A DNA stretch of 13,525 bases from Litorisediminicola beolgyonensis (GCF_042679605.1 NZ_JBHTMU010000061.1:1-13525); one strand, 5' to 3'; shown: positions 1 to 7,128, counted from the first letter of the stretch. Made by a program: numbers and translations. Notes: generated by a model not told the origin, from the letters alone.

Positions 1-371
1 CCCGCCGAGGCCACGAGATCCGCCGCGCCGAGGCGGCTCTCGGCCAGGTCGGTCGCTCGCGCGCCGCCCAGATGCCCCGAGGGCCCGGTGGTCAGGCTCA
101 GAAGGCGGCCCGCCACCGCGCCCACGATCAGCCCGCCGCCCTCCTGCGGCACCGCGATGCCGAGTTCCGCGCCGGACCAGGCCCGGGGATACCAGGCGCT
201 GTCGATCTCGACCGGGCGGCCCATCCCGAGCTGCCATGCGGTGACGCCGCCGCCCGTGCCGGTCGCCGCCCAGACCACCGGGCCGCCCTCTCCGGCGCCT
301 GTCGCCAGGACGCAGATATCCTGTGCCAGGGCAGCGCTGCCCTGGCCGAAACGGCCAGCAAATTCAATCAT
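1..371 (-). CDS. Partial CDS (N-terminus), Gly/Ala-rich protein, possibly secreted RTX/beta-propeller type
   Basis: An open frame starts with ATG (371 back to 369) and stays open to the window edge, giving 123 residues of a longer protein. A GGGAGTGG ribosome-binding site lies about 7 bases upstream (377-384), which supports this start. The product begins MIEFAGRFGQG and is rich in Gly and Ala, with short alternating hydrophobic stretches (for example around residues 30-50 and 78-92), as expected for beta structure. It has no classical signal peptide and no clear membrane helix. The style resembles the N-termini of Rhodobacteraceae RTX/calcium-binding proteins with beta-propeller repeats that leave by type I secretion, but this rests on memory of the family's look, and no calcium-binding repeat lies in the visible part. 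It is downstream of kpsE-kpsT on the same strand, 134 bp beyond kpsT, so it could be an exported surface or biofilm protein. The frame is well supported; the function is not. Confidence 0.6.
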   Translation of the reverse strand, partial: MIEFAGRFGQGSAALAQDICVLATGAGEGGPVVWAATGTGGGVTAWQLGMGRPVEIDSAWYPRAWSGAELGIAVPQEGGGLIVGAVAGRLLSLTTGPSGHLGGARATDLAESRLGAADLVASA

Positions 372-505
372 TTGGACCACTCCCAAGAGCCGTCGCCACC
401 CATGGACAACCCTAGGGGAAAGGTCTGAACATCGGGTGCAGACCAAGCCGTTTTTTAACGCAGGTTAAGCCGGAAACGGCAAGATTTGCGAAAGCTTAAC
501 TGCTC
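372..505. promoter_or_regulatory. kpsT to partial-CDS intergenic region with hairpin and paired TTAA motifs
   Basis: This gap is clearly more AT-rich than its surroundings. It holds GCCG-GAAA-CGGC, a 4-bp stem with a GAAA loop (469-480). GCCGTTT (448-454) can also pair with AAACGGC (474-480). Two TTAA-N6-TTAA motifs lie at 455-468 and 496-509, the second overlapping the kpsT stop codon. On the minus strand the region must hold the end of the kpsT transcript, a promoter for the partial CDS at 1-371, or both. A weak promoter match on the minus strand is TTGCCG (481-476) and TTAAAA 18 bases on. No run of T follows the hairpin, so a rho-independent terminator is not convincing. Confidence 0.3.
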
Positions 506-1159
506 TTAACGCATCAGGTCCTGGTGCATCTCGATCGCCGCGTCGACATCGTCGAAGAAATGCGCGCGCCCCTCCTCGAGCACCAGCGCCGCGTTGCAGA
601 ACTCGCGGACCTGCTTCATCTGGTGGCTGACGAAGACGGCACTGCGCCCCTTGAGCCGGTCCTTGAACACCGCGAGGCTCTTGCGCTTGAACCGCGCGTC
701 TCCGACCGCCGTCACCTCGTCGATCAGGTAGGTGTCGAAGGGGATCGCCATCGAGGCGCCGAAGGTCAGCCGGGACTTCATGCCCGAGGAATAGCTTCTG
801 AGCGGCATGTGGAAATGCGCGCCCAGCTCGGCGAAATCGCGCACGAAGGCACTCATCTCGGCGGTATCGACCCCGTAGAGCCGCGCCAGGAAGCGGACGT
901 TCTGCGCCCCGGTCAGCTCGCGGTGGAAGGCGTTGCCCTGGCCGATCTGCCAGGACACCGCGCCATCGGTCAGGACCCGCCCGTGATCGGGACGCAGCGT
1001 GCCCGCGATGAGCTGCAACAGGGTCGATTTTCCGGCCCCGTTGCGGCCCAGAAGCGCCAGCGACATGCCGGTGGGAATGTCCAGCGACAGATCGTCTATG
1101 ACGATCTTGCGCGCGCCCTGGACCCGAAAGCTCTTGGTCAGGTGGTCTAGCCGGATCAT
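506..1159 (-). CDS. kpsT: Polysaccharide ABC exporter, ATP-binding protein (KpsT/Wzt-like)
   Basis: This 217-residue protein is the nucleotide-binding subunit expected to power export of a capsular or O-polysaccharide across the inner membrane with an ABC-2 permease. All key motifs are present: Walker A GRNGAGKST (residues 38-46), the ABC signature YSSGMKSR (123-130), Walker B YLIDE (144-148) and the H-loop His179 in FVSHQ. The length matches KpsT of group 2 capsule systems (about 220). Wzt proteins with a C-terminal O-antigen-binding domain are longer, and no such extension is present. It lies 18 bp behind kpsE on the same strand, so the two are probably one transcript. The ribosome-binding site is weak (GGCAGG close to the ATG), which suggests coupling to kpsE translation. 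The permease partner is the divergent gene at 2557-3363. The family call is firm; the exported polymer is inferred from the neighbouring rhamnose genes. Confidence 0.9.
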   Translation of the reverse strand: MIRLDHLTKSFRVQGARKIVIDDLSLDIPTGMSLALLGRNGAGKSTLLQLIAGTLRPDHGRVLTDGAVSWQIGQGNAFHRELTGAQNVRFLARLYGVDTAEMSAFVRDFAELGAHFHMPLRSYSSGMKSRLTFGASMAIPFDTYLIDEVTAVGDARFKRKSLAVFKDRLKGRSAVFVSHQMKQVREFCNAALVLEEGRAHFFDDVDAAIEMHQDLMR

Positions 1160-1177
1160 CGCCTGCCGTGTCCGTCT

Positions 1178-2461
1178 TCAGCGCCGGTCGCGGATGGAGT
1201 AGTAGACCAGCGCCAGGATCGCCCAGAGCAGGCCCAGAAACAACGCCGCCAGCCCGGTCAGCACCAGCCGCTGGGGAAATTCCGAGCTGCGCGCGAAGGT
1301 CGGCTGGATGTATTCCGCGAGATAGAGCGATTGTCGCGAGGCGTTGGCACGGGCCACGTCCATCGCCGCCAGCGCGGCGCGATAGGTCTCTTCGGCGAAC
1401 TCCCGGTCGACCACGAGGCTCTCGTACTCGGCCATGAGCGTGGGATAGTCCTCGTCCGCCACCGGGTTGCCGTCATCCGAGGCGAAGCTCTGGCGCTCCT
1501 CGGTGATGCGGGCGCGGATGACGTTGATGCGCTGGCGCGCCTGCACCACGCGGGGGTCGGTGTCGCTGCTGCGCTGGAGCAGGATGTCGTATTCGATCAG
1601 CGCCTCGGCAAGTTGCTGCTGGAGGGTATTCAAGACGCCCATCCGGCCCTGGATATCGGCCTGGGGATCGAGGATCTGGGTTCGAAGCCGGAACTCGGTC
1701 AGCGCCTCGCGGGCCGCTTTCAGCCGGGTCAGGGCCTCTTCGAGATCGGCCTCGGCATAGCGCAGCGCATCGACCCGCGCCTGGTCGTTGAGCGTGTTGA
1801 TCATCTCCTGGCTCTCGGCGACGATCGCCTGGGCCACCCCCTGCGCCTCTTCCGGCGAGAACGCGAGAACCCTGAGCTCGATCAACCCGGTCGACTGGTC
1901 GTAGGAGATCCGCACCATGCGCTGCCAGTAGGAGACGAGCTCTTCCAGCGTCGCGTCCGGCGCGAGCGCGAAGACCGGATCGGTGTCTTTCGGGGCGGAA
2001 TAGAGACCGATCAGGCCGAGCTTGCCGTCGATGGCCTCGACGATCTGCTGGCTCTGGATGAACTCGTAGAGCACGTCGCTTTCGCTGCCGACGCTGGTGC
2101 CGGCGAACTGCGCCAACCCGCCCAGAAGCTCGGTGGCGCTGCCGCCCTCTTCCTGGCGCACGGTGAAGCCGGTGGTGGAGCTGTACTGGTCGACGGCGAC
2201 GAACCAGAGATACCCCGCGATCAGGGCGAGCGGCAGCAGCACCACCGCGGCGAACCCGCCGACCACGCCCCAGTGCCGCCGCTTCAGCCGCGCCGGGCCC
2301 GCCATCTCGCGGACCTTCACGGTCGAGCCGTCATCGGCCAGGAGCTTGCGGCGCTTGCCCTTGCGTTTTTTCGGCTCCAGTGCCGGATCGGGCGTGTCGG
2401 GGGCCTCGGCAGCCTCGGCCAGCCGCAGCGAACGGAACGGGGGATCCGATGGATTGTTCAT
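1178..2461 (-). CDS. kpsE: Capsule polysaccharide export inner-membrane protein (KpsE-like, PCP family)
   Basis: Read from the ATG at 2461, this encodes 427 residues. The layout is that of polysaccharide co-polymerase/KpsE proteins: a cytoplasmic, Lys/Arg-rich N-terminus (KKRKGKRRK at 31-39), a first membrane helix at about 64-86, a large periplasmic part with predicted coiled coil at about 235-320, and a last membrane helix at about 399-421 ending in RDRR. The FPQRL segment before the last helix fits the proline-containing motif typical of the family. KpsE links the inner-membrane ABC exporter to the outer-membrane channel. The frame stays open for 98 more codons upstream, but that part is Arg/Gly/Ser-rich, overlaps the divergent kpsM gene and reads like non-coding frame, so the start MNNPSDPPF is preferred. 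The ribosome-binding site is modest (AAGGGCC about 10 bases upstream) and lies in a GGCCC-TT-GGGCC inverted repeat. It is followed closely by kpsT. Confidence 0.87.
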   Translation of the reverse strand: MNNPSDPPFRSLRLAEAAEAPDTPDPALEPKKRKGKRRKLLADDGSTVKVREMAGPARLKRRHWGVVGGFAAVVLLPLALIAGYLWFVAVDQYSSTTGFTVRQEEGGSATELLGGLAQFAGTSVGSESDVLYEFIQSQQIVEAIDGKLGLIGLYSAPKDTDPVFALAPDATLEELVSYWQRMVRISYDQSTGLIELRVLAFSPEEAQGVAQAIVAESQEMINTLNDQARVDALRYAEADLEEALTRLKAAREALTEFRLRTQILDPQADIQGRMGVLNTLQQQLAEALIEYDILLQRSSDTDPRVVQARQRINVIRARITEERQSFASDDGNPVADEDYPTLMAEYESLVVDREFAEETYRAALAAMDVARANASRQSLYLAEYIQPTFARSSEFPQRLVLTGLAALFLGLLWAILALVYYSIRDRR

Positions 2462-2469
2462 GAAAATCA

Positions 2470-2481
2470 GGCCCTTGGGCC
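2470..2481. repeat. Inverted repeat over the kpsE ribosome-binding region
   Basis: GGCCC-TT-GGGCC is a perfect 5-bp inverted repeat with a 2-base centre, 9 bases upstream of the kpsE start codon (2461). It covers the only purine-rich stretch that could serve as the kpsE ribosome-binding site. It might hide the site in the mRNA or act as a DNA operator between the divergent genes. This is inference from sequence alone, and short GC palindromes are common in such DNA. Confidence 0.25.
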
Positions 2482-2494
2482 GAGACCGGCCAGT

Positions 2495-2523
2495 TTGATC
2501 TTTCTCCGCCCCTTCTACATAAT
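2495..2523 (+). promoter_or_regulatory. Candidate sigma70-type promoter for kpsM
   Basis: TTGATC (2495-2500, 4 of 6 to TTGACA) and CATAAT (2518-2523, 5 of 6 to TATAAT) are separated by 17 bases. This puts transcription start near 2530 and leaves about 27 bases of leader before the kpsM ATG at 2557. It is the best promoter-like match in the 95-bp gap between divergent kpsE and kpsM. Confidence 0.45.
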
Positions 2524-2556
2524 CGCGCCCGCAAAGACCAGTGAAGGGACCGCCCG

Positions 2557-3363
2557 ATGCGCGACGACGCGCCCGCCCGCCTGTCGACCGGCCCCACCCG
2601 GTCCTTTCCCATGGCCCGCTCGATCCTGGCCCTGATGCTGCGCGAGATGAGCACCCGCTACGGTCGCACGCCCGGTGGCTATGTCTGGGCGATCCTCGAA
2701 CCCCTGGGCGCCATCCTCGTTCTAGCGCTAGGCTTTTCGCTGGTGCTGCGCTCACCCTCGCTCGGCAACAGCTTCATCCTGTTCTACGCAACCGGATTTC
2801 TTCCCTTCAACATTTTCAACGACATCTCCAATAACGTCGCCCGCTCCCTCAAATTCTCCAAGGGACTTCTGGTTTATCCGTCGGTGACCTGGATCGACGC
2901 GCTTCTCGCGCGCTTCGTGCTGAACCTGCTGACCGGCCTGCTGATTTCCTACCTACTTCTAGGCGGCATCTTGATGCTGAGCGAGACCCGCAGCGTGCTG
3001 CAGATCGGTCCTATCATTGAGGCGATGTGTCTTACCGCGCTGTTGGGACTTGGCGTGGGATCGATGAACTGCGTCCTCGGAGGGCTGTTTCCAGTCTGGG
3101 ACAATATCTGGTCGATCATAACCCGGCCTCTGTTTCTCGCCTCGGGCGTGTTCTTCATCTACGACGACATGCCTCCCTTGGCGAAGGAGGTTCTCTGGTA
3201 CAATCCGCTGATCCACATCACCGGACTGATGCGCGAAGGCTTCTACCCGATGTACGCACCCGGCTACATCTCGATCGCTTACGTGACACTCGTCTCGATG
3301 GCGCTCTTGGTCCTCGGGCTCTTGCTTCTCGGCAAGCACCACAAGGACATCATCAACGCGTGA
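2557..3363 (+). CDS. kpsM: Polysaccharide ABC exporter, ABC-2 type permease (KpsM/Wzm-like)
   Basis: This 268-residue membrane protein is the channel-forming permease of a polysaccharide ABC exporter. Hydrophobic segments lie at about 44-65, 73-90, 116-140, 150-178, 187-203 and 236-258, the six expected of ABC-2 permeases. The conserved C-terminal stretch around 190-226 (RPLFLASGVFF, then WYNPLIHITGLMR) is typical of KpsM/Wzm/RfbA-type permeases. The ATG at 2557 has a good ribosome-binding site, GAAGGGA, 7 bases upstream. The gene is divergent from kpsE-kpsT, although permease and ATPase usually share an operon. Its base and codon use also differ from its neighbours: CTA, ATA and TTG codons and A/T-ending codons are noticeably more frequent from about 2720 on. 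Its 3' end overlaps the convergent glycosyltransferase by 11 bp. The family is clear; the substrate, probably a rhamnose-containing glycan, is inferred. Confidence 0.9.
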   Translation: MRDDAPARLSTGPTRSFPMARSILALMLREMSTRYGRTPGGYVWAILEPLGAILVLALGFSLVLRSPSLGNSFILFYATGFLPFNIFNDISNNVARSLKFSKGLLVYPSVTWIDALLARFVLNLLTGLLISYLLLGGILMLSETRSVLQIGPIIEAMCLTALLGLGVGSMNCVLGGLFPVWDNIWSIITRPLFLASGVFFIYDDMPPLAKEVLWYNPLIHITGLMREGFYPMYAPGYISIAYVTLVSMALLVLGLLLLGKHHKDIINA

Positions 3364-4333
3364 AGCGGGCCACCACCGTGGCGTGATCGGTGCCGGTGCG
3401 GCCGGCGAGACCGTCGCGGAGCGCGGCGCCGATCAGGCGTAGGAAGAGCCGTCTTTCGCCGGAATAGTGCCGGATCTTCGAGAGCCACTTGGGCAGGATC
3501 AGCAGGAGTGCCGGCCAGAAGAGCGGCCCCGCGATCCGGCGGTAGATCATCAGCAGGTTACGGTGGTGGTAGTAGCATTTCCACAAGGGCACGAAGCGTT
3601 TCACCCCGCCCTTGTGCGAGGTGAAATCATGCTCGAACCGCACCCCCGGCGCGAATTTCAGCCGCCCGCCCGCCTCGGTCAGGCCCAGCGTGTAGAGGAG
3701 GTCGTCGCCGTAGAGAAACAGCCCCGGATCGGGATAGCCCACCCGCTCCACCGCCGCGCGGCTCAGGAACAGCCCGACGAAGGACAGGATGTCGACCCGC
3801 CGCTCGGGCCCGCGGTAGTCCTCGGGGCCGAGGTGGAACGCCTCGCGCCCGCCGCCCATGGCGGTTCTCAGGAACAGCCGGGCCGAGCGGAACGGGTTGA
3901 AGGCGGGCCGGTTCATGTCGCAGATCGACCCGTCGGGGCAGTAGACCGCCGCGCCGACCCCCTCCCAGCCCGCGAGATCGCAGGCGTGGAAGGCCGCGAG
4001 CGCGCCCGGTTCGGGGCGGGCGTCGTCGTCCATCACCACGAGCCAGTCGGGCGCATGCTCGGCCATCGCCCGGCGCATGCCCTGCTCGAACCCCCCTGCC
4101 CCGCCGAGATTGGTTTCGCTGCGAAACACGTCGAGCCGCGGCCCCGACATCGCGTCCAGAACCCGTCCCGTCTCGCCGTCGCTCGAGGCGTTGTCGACCA
4201 CGACGACCGCCGCCAGTTCGGCCTCGGGCGCCTCGAGAAGCCGGGCCAGCGTCACGCGTAGCTGGTGCGGGCGGTTATGGGTCACCACCACCGCCACGAG
4301 CCGTCCGGCCCCCGTCCTCGCGCGCTCGTTCAC
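3353..4333 (-). CDS. GT-A family 2 glycosyltransferase, possible rhamnosyltransferase or GlfT-like
   Basis: This 326-residue enzyme (GTG start at 4333) should transfer a sugar from a nucleotide donor to a growing glycan on the cytoplasmic face of the membrane. Features of family 2 transferases are the N-terminal strand VAVVVTHNRP (13-22), VVVDNASSDG (44-53), NLGGAGGFEQG (75-85), the metal-binding MDDDARP (101-107) and the acceptor region with FLYGDDLLYTLG (206-217). NLGGAGGF and MDDD are shared with galactofuranosyl- and rhamnosyltransferase-like members. An amphipathic stretch at about 266-285 may touch the membrane. The start was chosen because GGGAG sits 8 bases upstream. The frame is open for a further 111 codons, but these would overlap rfbC. 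The gene is divergent from the rhamnose operon, so dTDP-L-rhamnose is a reasonable donor, although the sequence alone does not fix donor or acceptor. Confidence 0.85.
   Translation of the reverse strand: MNERARTGAGRLVAVVVTHNRPHQLRVTLARLLEAPEAELAAVVVVDNASSDGETGRVLDAMSGPRLDVFRSETNLGGAGGFEQGMRRAMAEHAPDWLVVMDDDARPEPGALAAFHACDLAGWEGVGAAVYCPDGSICDMNRPAFNPFRSARLFLRTAMGGGREAFHLGPEDYRGPERRVDILSFVGLFLSRAAVERVGYPDPGLFLYGDDLLYTLGLTEAGGRLKFAPGVRFEHDFTSHKGGVKRFVPLWKCYYHHRNLLMIYRRIAGPLFWPALLLILPKWLSKIRHYSGERRLFLRLIGAALRDGLAGRTGTDHATVVARFTR
4113..4127. repeat. 15-bp parS-like palindrome, copy 1
   Basis: GTTTCGCTGCGAAAC is a perfect 7-bp inverted repeat around one base, inside the glycosyltransferase gene. 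It is identical, apart from the strand-dependent centre base, to copies at 7179-7193 and 8889-8903. The half-sites GTTTC and GAAAC equal those of the alphaproteobacterial chromosomal parS, but the centre has 5 bases rather than 4. A role as ParB-binding site is inferred. Confidence 0.5.
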
Positions 4334-4366
4334 CCTCGTCACTCCCAGCGGGTCGTCTCCGCCCGC

Positions 4367-4395
4367 GCTAAAGCCCGGATCGCCCGCTGTGTCAA
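4367..4395 (-). promoter_or_regulatory. Candidate sigma70-type promoter for the glycosyltransferase
   Basis: On the minus strand a perfect TTGACA (4395 to 4390) is followed after 17 bases by TTTAGC (4372 to 4367, 3 of 6 to TATAAT). Transcription would start near 4360, about 27 bases before the GTG start at 4333. The -35 and spacing are strong; the -10 is poor. Confidence 0.42.
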
Positions 4396-4432
4396 ACCGT
4401 CGACACCGGCCGGGCGCCGTCACCGAGCGCAT

Positions 4433-4461
4433 GTGACAGGCCCTGCAGCCCCGGCTAAGCA
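4433..4461 (+). promoter_or_regulatory. Weak candidate promoter for the rhamnose operon
   Basis: GTGACA (4433-4438, 5 of 6 to TTGACA) lies 17 bases before TAAGCA (4456-4461), which matches TATAAT poorly. This would start transcription near 4468, ahead of the rfbC ribosome-binding site GAGG (4485-4488). No better match was seen in the 163-bp gap between the divergent glycosyltransferase and rfbC, so an activator or another sigma factor may be used. Confidence 0.25.
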
Positions 4462-4496
4462 TGGGACCCGGGGGGCGGCGAGACGAGGACAGAGCA

Positions 4497-5066
4497 GTGC
4501 AGATCGACGAGACCGCGCTTCCGGGCGTGCTGATCCTGACGCCGGCGCGGCATGGCGATGCGCGCGGCTTCTTTTCCGAAAGCTGGAACCGCGCGCGGCT
4601 GGCCGAGCGCGGCATCGACATCGATTTCGTGCAGGACAACCACTCGCTCTCGCGCGCGGCCGGCACGGTGCGCGGCCTGCACTACCAGACCCCGCCCCAT
4701 GCGCAGGCCAAGCTGGTGCGCTGCGGACGCGGCGCGCTGTTCGACGTGGCGGTCGATATCCGCCGCGGCTCGCCCACATTCGGACACTGGGTGGGCGTGG
4801 AGCTGAGCTTCGAGAACGGCCGCCAGCTCCTGGTCCCCGCGGGCTTCGCGCATGGTTTCGTCACCCGCGCGCCGGACACCGAGATCGTCTACAAATGCAG
4901 TGACTATTACGCCCCGGATTGCGACCGGGCCATCGCCTTCGACGATCCCGGGATCGGCGTGGACTGGGGCGTCGCCCGCGCCGACGCGCAGCTCTCCGAC
5001 AAGGACGCCCGCGCGCCGCGGCTGGCCGAGGCCGACCTGCCTTTCACCTTTGGGGAAACGCCATGA
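4497..5066 (+). CDS. rfbC: dTDP-4-dehydrorhamnose 3,5-epimerase
   Basis: RfbC/RmlC epimerises dTDP-4-keto-6-deoxyglucose at C3 and C5, the third step to dTDP-L-rhamnose. The GTG start at 4497 gives 189 residues, the usual family length. GAGG (4485-4488) lies 8 bases upstream, whereas the in-frame ATG at 4461 has no ribosome-binding site. Diagnostic features of this cupin enzyme are RGFFSESW (23-30), FVQDNHS (44-50), VRGLHYQ with catalytic His62 (58-64), Lys72, the VPAGFAHGF barrel strand (113-121) and YKCSDYY (132-138), which carries the family's catalytic Tyr. It is the first gene of the rhamnose operon, and its TGA overlaps the rfbB ATG by 4 bp (ATGA). Confidence 0.95.
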   Translation: MQIDETALPGVLILTPARHGDARGFFSESWNRARLAERGIDIDFVQDNHSLSRAAGTVRGLHYQTPPHAQAKLVRCGRGALFDVAVDIRRGSPTFGHWVGVELSFENGRQLLVPAGFAHGFVTRAPDTEIVYKCSDYYAPDCDRAIAFDDPGIGVDWGVARADAQLSDKDARAPRLAEADLPFTFGETP

Positions 5067-6100
5067 AGATCCTCGTCACCGGCGGCGCCGGGTTCATCGG
5101 CTCGGCGGTCGTTCGCCTCGCCATCGCCCGCGGGCACCAGGTGGTCACGCTCGACGCGCTGACCTATGCCGCCTGCCTCGAGAACCTCGCCCCCGTGGCC
5201 GACGCGCCGGGCCATGTCTTCGAGAAGGCCGATATCCGCGATGCCGCCGCGTTAGAGACGATTTTCCGCACCCATGCCCCCGATGCGGTCATGCACCTGG
5301 CCGCCGAGAGCCATGTCGACCGCTCGATCGACGGCCCCGGCGCCTTCATTGACACCAACGTGACCGGGACCTACACGCTTCTGCAGGCCGCCCGCGCGTA
5401 TTGGGAGCGGCAGGGACGCCCCGAGGGGTTCCGCTTCCACCATATCTCGACCGACGAGGTCTTCGGCACGCTGGGCGAGACGGGCCTCTTCACCGAAGAG
5501 ACGCCCTATGCGCCGAATAGTCCCTATTCCGCGTCGAAAGCGGCCTCGGACCACCTGGTGCGCGCCTGGCACGAGACCTACGGCCTGCCGGTGGTGCTGA
5601 CCAACTGCTCGAACAATTACGGCCCCTATCACTTCCCCGAAAAGCTGATCCCGGTGGTGATCCTGAACGCGCTCGCGGGCCAGCCCATCCCGGTCTACGG
5701 CACCGGCGAGAACGTGCGCGATTGGCTCTATGTCGAGGATCACGCCGATGCGCTGCTTCTGGTTCTGGAGCGCGGCGCGACGGGGCGGAGCTACAATATC
5801 GGCGGCGAGAACGAGGCCCGGAACATCGACCTCGTGCGGATGATCTGCGCCATCCTCGACCGGCTCCGGCCGCAGGAGAGACCCTATTCCGAGCAGATCC
5901 GCTTCGTCACCGACCGGCCCGGCCATGACCTGCGCTACGCCATCGACCCCAGCCGCATCCGCGAGGAACTGGGCTGGCGCCCCTCGGTGACGCTGGAAGA
6001 GGGTCTGGAACGCACGGTGCGCTGGTATCTCGAGAACGAGCCCTGGTGGCGGGCGCTGCAGAAGCGCGCGGGCGTGGGCCAGAGGCTCGGGACCGGATGA
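5063..6100 (+). CDS. rfbB: dTDP-glucose 4,6-dehydratase
   Basis: RfbB/RmlB is an NAD-dependent extended short-chain dehydrogenase that converts dTDP-glucose to dTDP-4-keto-6-deoxyglucose, the second step to dTDP-L-rhamnose. The 345-residue length is typical. Visible motifs are the nucleotide-binding TGGAGFIGS (6-14), HLAAESHVDRS (78-88), the catalytic HISTDEVFG with Thr130-Asp131-Glu132, YSASK with Tyr155 and Lys159, and NNYGPYHFPEKLIP (184-197). The ATG at 5063 overlaps the rfbC stop. A GGGGA about 6 bases upstream, within rfbC, can serve as ribosome-binding site. Its own TGA overlaps the start of the acyltransferase in the same ATGA manner. Confidence 0.97.
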   Translation: MKILVTGGAGFIGSAVVRLAIARGHQVVTLDALTYAACLENLAPVADAPGHVFEKADIRDAAALETIFRTHAPDAVMHLAAESHVDRSIDGPGAFIDTNVTGTYTLLQAARAYWERQGRPEGFRFHHISTDEVFGTLGETGLFTEETPYAPNSPYSASKAASDHLVRAWHETYGLPVVLTNCSNNYGPYHFPEKLIPVVILNALAGQPIPVYGTGENVRDWLYVEDHADALLLVLERGATGRSYNIGGENEARNIDLVRMICAILDRLRPQERPYSEQIRFVTDRPGHDLRYAIDPSRIREELGWRPSVTLEEGLERTVRWYLENEPWWRALQKRAGVGQRLGTG

Positions 6101-7128
6101 CGCTCGGAGACCGCGCGGTCGGGCGGGACAACCATTTCACCCTGATCCGGCTCCTGGCCGCCACCGGCGTCCTGGTCTCCCATGCCTTTCCCCTCGCCGA
6201 CGGGCGCGACCGGCCCTGGCGCGAGCCGCTGCTCGAGCTGACCGGCATCCCGCTCGGAAATCACTGCGTCTTTGTCTTCTTCGCCATCTCCGGCTTCTAC
6301 GTCACCCGCAGCTTCGACCAGCGCCGCAGCGTGCCGGAATACGTCTCCGCCCGTCTCCTGCGGCTCTACCCTGCCCTGGCGGTGAATCTCGGATTGACTG
6401 TTCTGGTTCTGGGGCTCTGGGTCACCACCGCGCCGCCCGGGATCTACTGGGACACTGCGGCGCGGTTTCTCGAAACCAACCTGACCTTCCGGTTCGGAGC
6501 CCAGATGACCCTGCCCGGCGTGTTCGAGACCGCACCATGGGGTCCGCCGGTCAACAATGTTCTCTGGTCTCTCTACTACGAAATCGTCTGCTATGGCGCG
6601 GTGCTGCTCGTCGGAATGATCGGTCTGTTCCGAACGGAGGGTGGGCTCCGCATCGCGAGCCTTGTCGCCGTGGCGCTCTGCCTCTGGGGCGGCGAGGAGA
6701 TGCGCCTGACCTGGGTCGGCCTGCCCTTCGCCTATGGCGCGGCGCTCTATGCCTGGCGCGACCGGGTGCCGATGTGGCCGCTCGCGGTGCTGGCGCTCGG
6801 CGGGGCGGCGGCGCTGGCGCAGGGCACGGCGCTCTACCTGCCGCTCCTGCAGGCGACGCTGGCCTACGGGGTGCTGGTGGCGGGGCTCTGGCCCGCGCCG
6901 CGGCTTCTGCCTTTCAACAGGCTCGGGGACTATTCCTACGGGGTCTATATCTACGCCTGGCCGCTCCAGCAGCTCTCGCTCACGCATCTGGGGGCCGAGA
7001 CGCCCGGCGGGGTCATCGCCATCGCCCTGCCCCTGGCGCTGCTCTGCGCCGTGGCCTCTTGGCACCTGGTGGAACGCCCCGCGCTGGGGCTGAGACGGCC
7101 CGCGCGACGAAAGGAAAGACCGGCATGA
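6097..7128 (+). CDS. Acyltransferase 3 family membrane protein inside the rhamnose operon
   Basis: This 343-residue protein is very hydrophobic, with about ten likely membrane segments, and carries the marks of the Acyltransferase 3 (OafA/NodX/WecH-type) family: NHFTLIRLLAATGVLVSHAF (12-31) with the conserved His29, FFAISGFYVTRSF (61-73) and RLLRLYPAL (86-94). Such proteins acetylate or succinylate sugars of O-antigen, capsule or exopolysaccharide at the membrane. It lies between rfbB and rfbD, with ATGA overlaps on both sides, so it is transcribed and probably translated with the rhamnose enzymes. It is not needed for dTDP-rhamnose synthesis, so modification of the rhamnose-containing product is the likely role. 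The start MTLGDRAV is fixed by the overlap. Donor, acceptor and modified position cannot be read from sequence. Confidence 0.9.
   Translation: MTLGDRAVGRDNHFTLIRLLAATGVLVSHAFPLADGRDRPWREPLLELTGIPLGNHCVFVFFAISGFYVTRSFDQRRSVPEYVSARLLRLYPALAVNLGLTVLVLGLWVTTAPPGIYWDTAARFLETNLTFRFGAQMTLPGVFETAPWGPPVNNVLWSLYYEIVCYGAVLLVGMIGLFRTEGGLRIASLVAVALCLWGGEEMRLTWVGLPFAYGAALYAWRDRVPMWPLAVLALGGAAALAQGTALYLPLLQATLAYGVLVAGLWPAPRLLPFNRLGDYSYGVYIYAWPLQQLSLTHLGAETPGGVIAIALPLALLCAVASWHLVERPALGLRRPARRKERPA

Noticed and set aside
344..358. TGGCCG-AAA-CGGCCA inverted repeat near the start of the partial gene at 1-371.
   Set aside because: It lies within coding sequence, has no second copy in the window, and has arms typical of GC-rich codons.
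1331..2635. A 434-codon open frame on the plus strand.
   Set aside because: It is antisense to kpsE and low in complexity, and it crosses the divergent kpsE/kpsM control region.
2462..2755. Longer start for kpsE (98 extra codons).
   Set aside because: It would cover the divergent promoter region and the start of kpsM, and the residues do not fit a cytoplasmic KpsE N-terminus.
4334..4666. Longer start for the glycosyltransferase (111 extra codons).
   Set aside because: It would overlap rfbC on the other strand, the extra residues are Arg/Ser/Pro-rich, and the GTG at 4333 has a well-placed ribosome-binding site directly before the conserved fold.
6464..6477. GGTTTCTCGAAACC palindrome in the acyltransferase gene, considered as a further parS-like site.
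   Set aside because: It shares GTTTC/GAAAC half-sites but has only a 2-base centre and lacks the CGC/GCG core of the repeated element. It may be chance.
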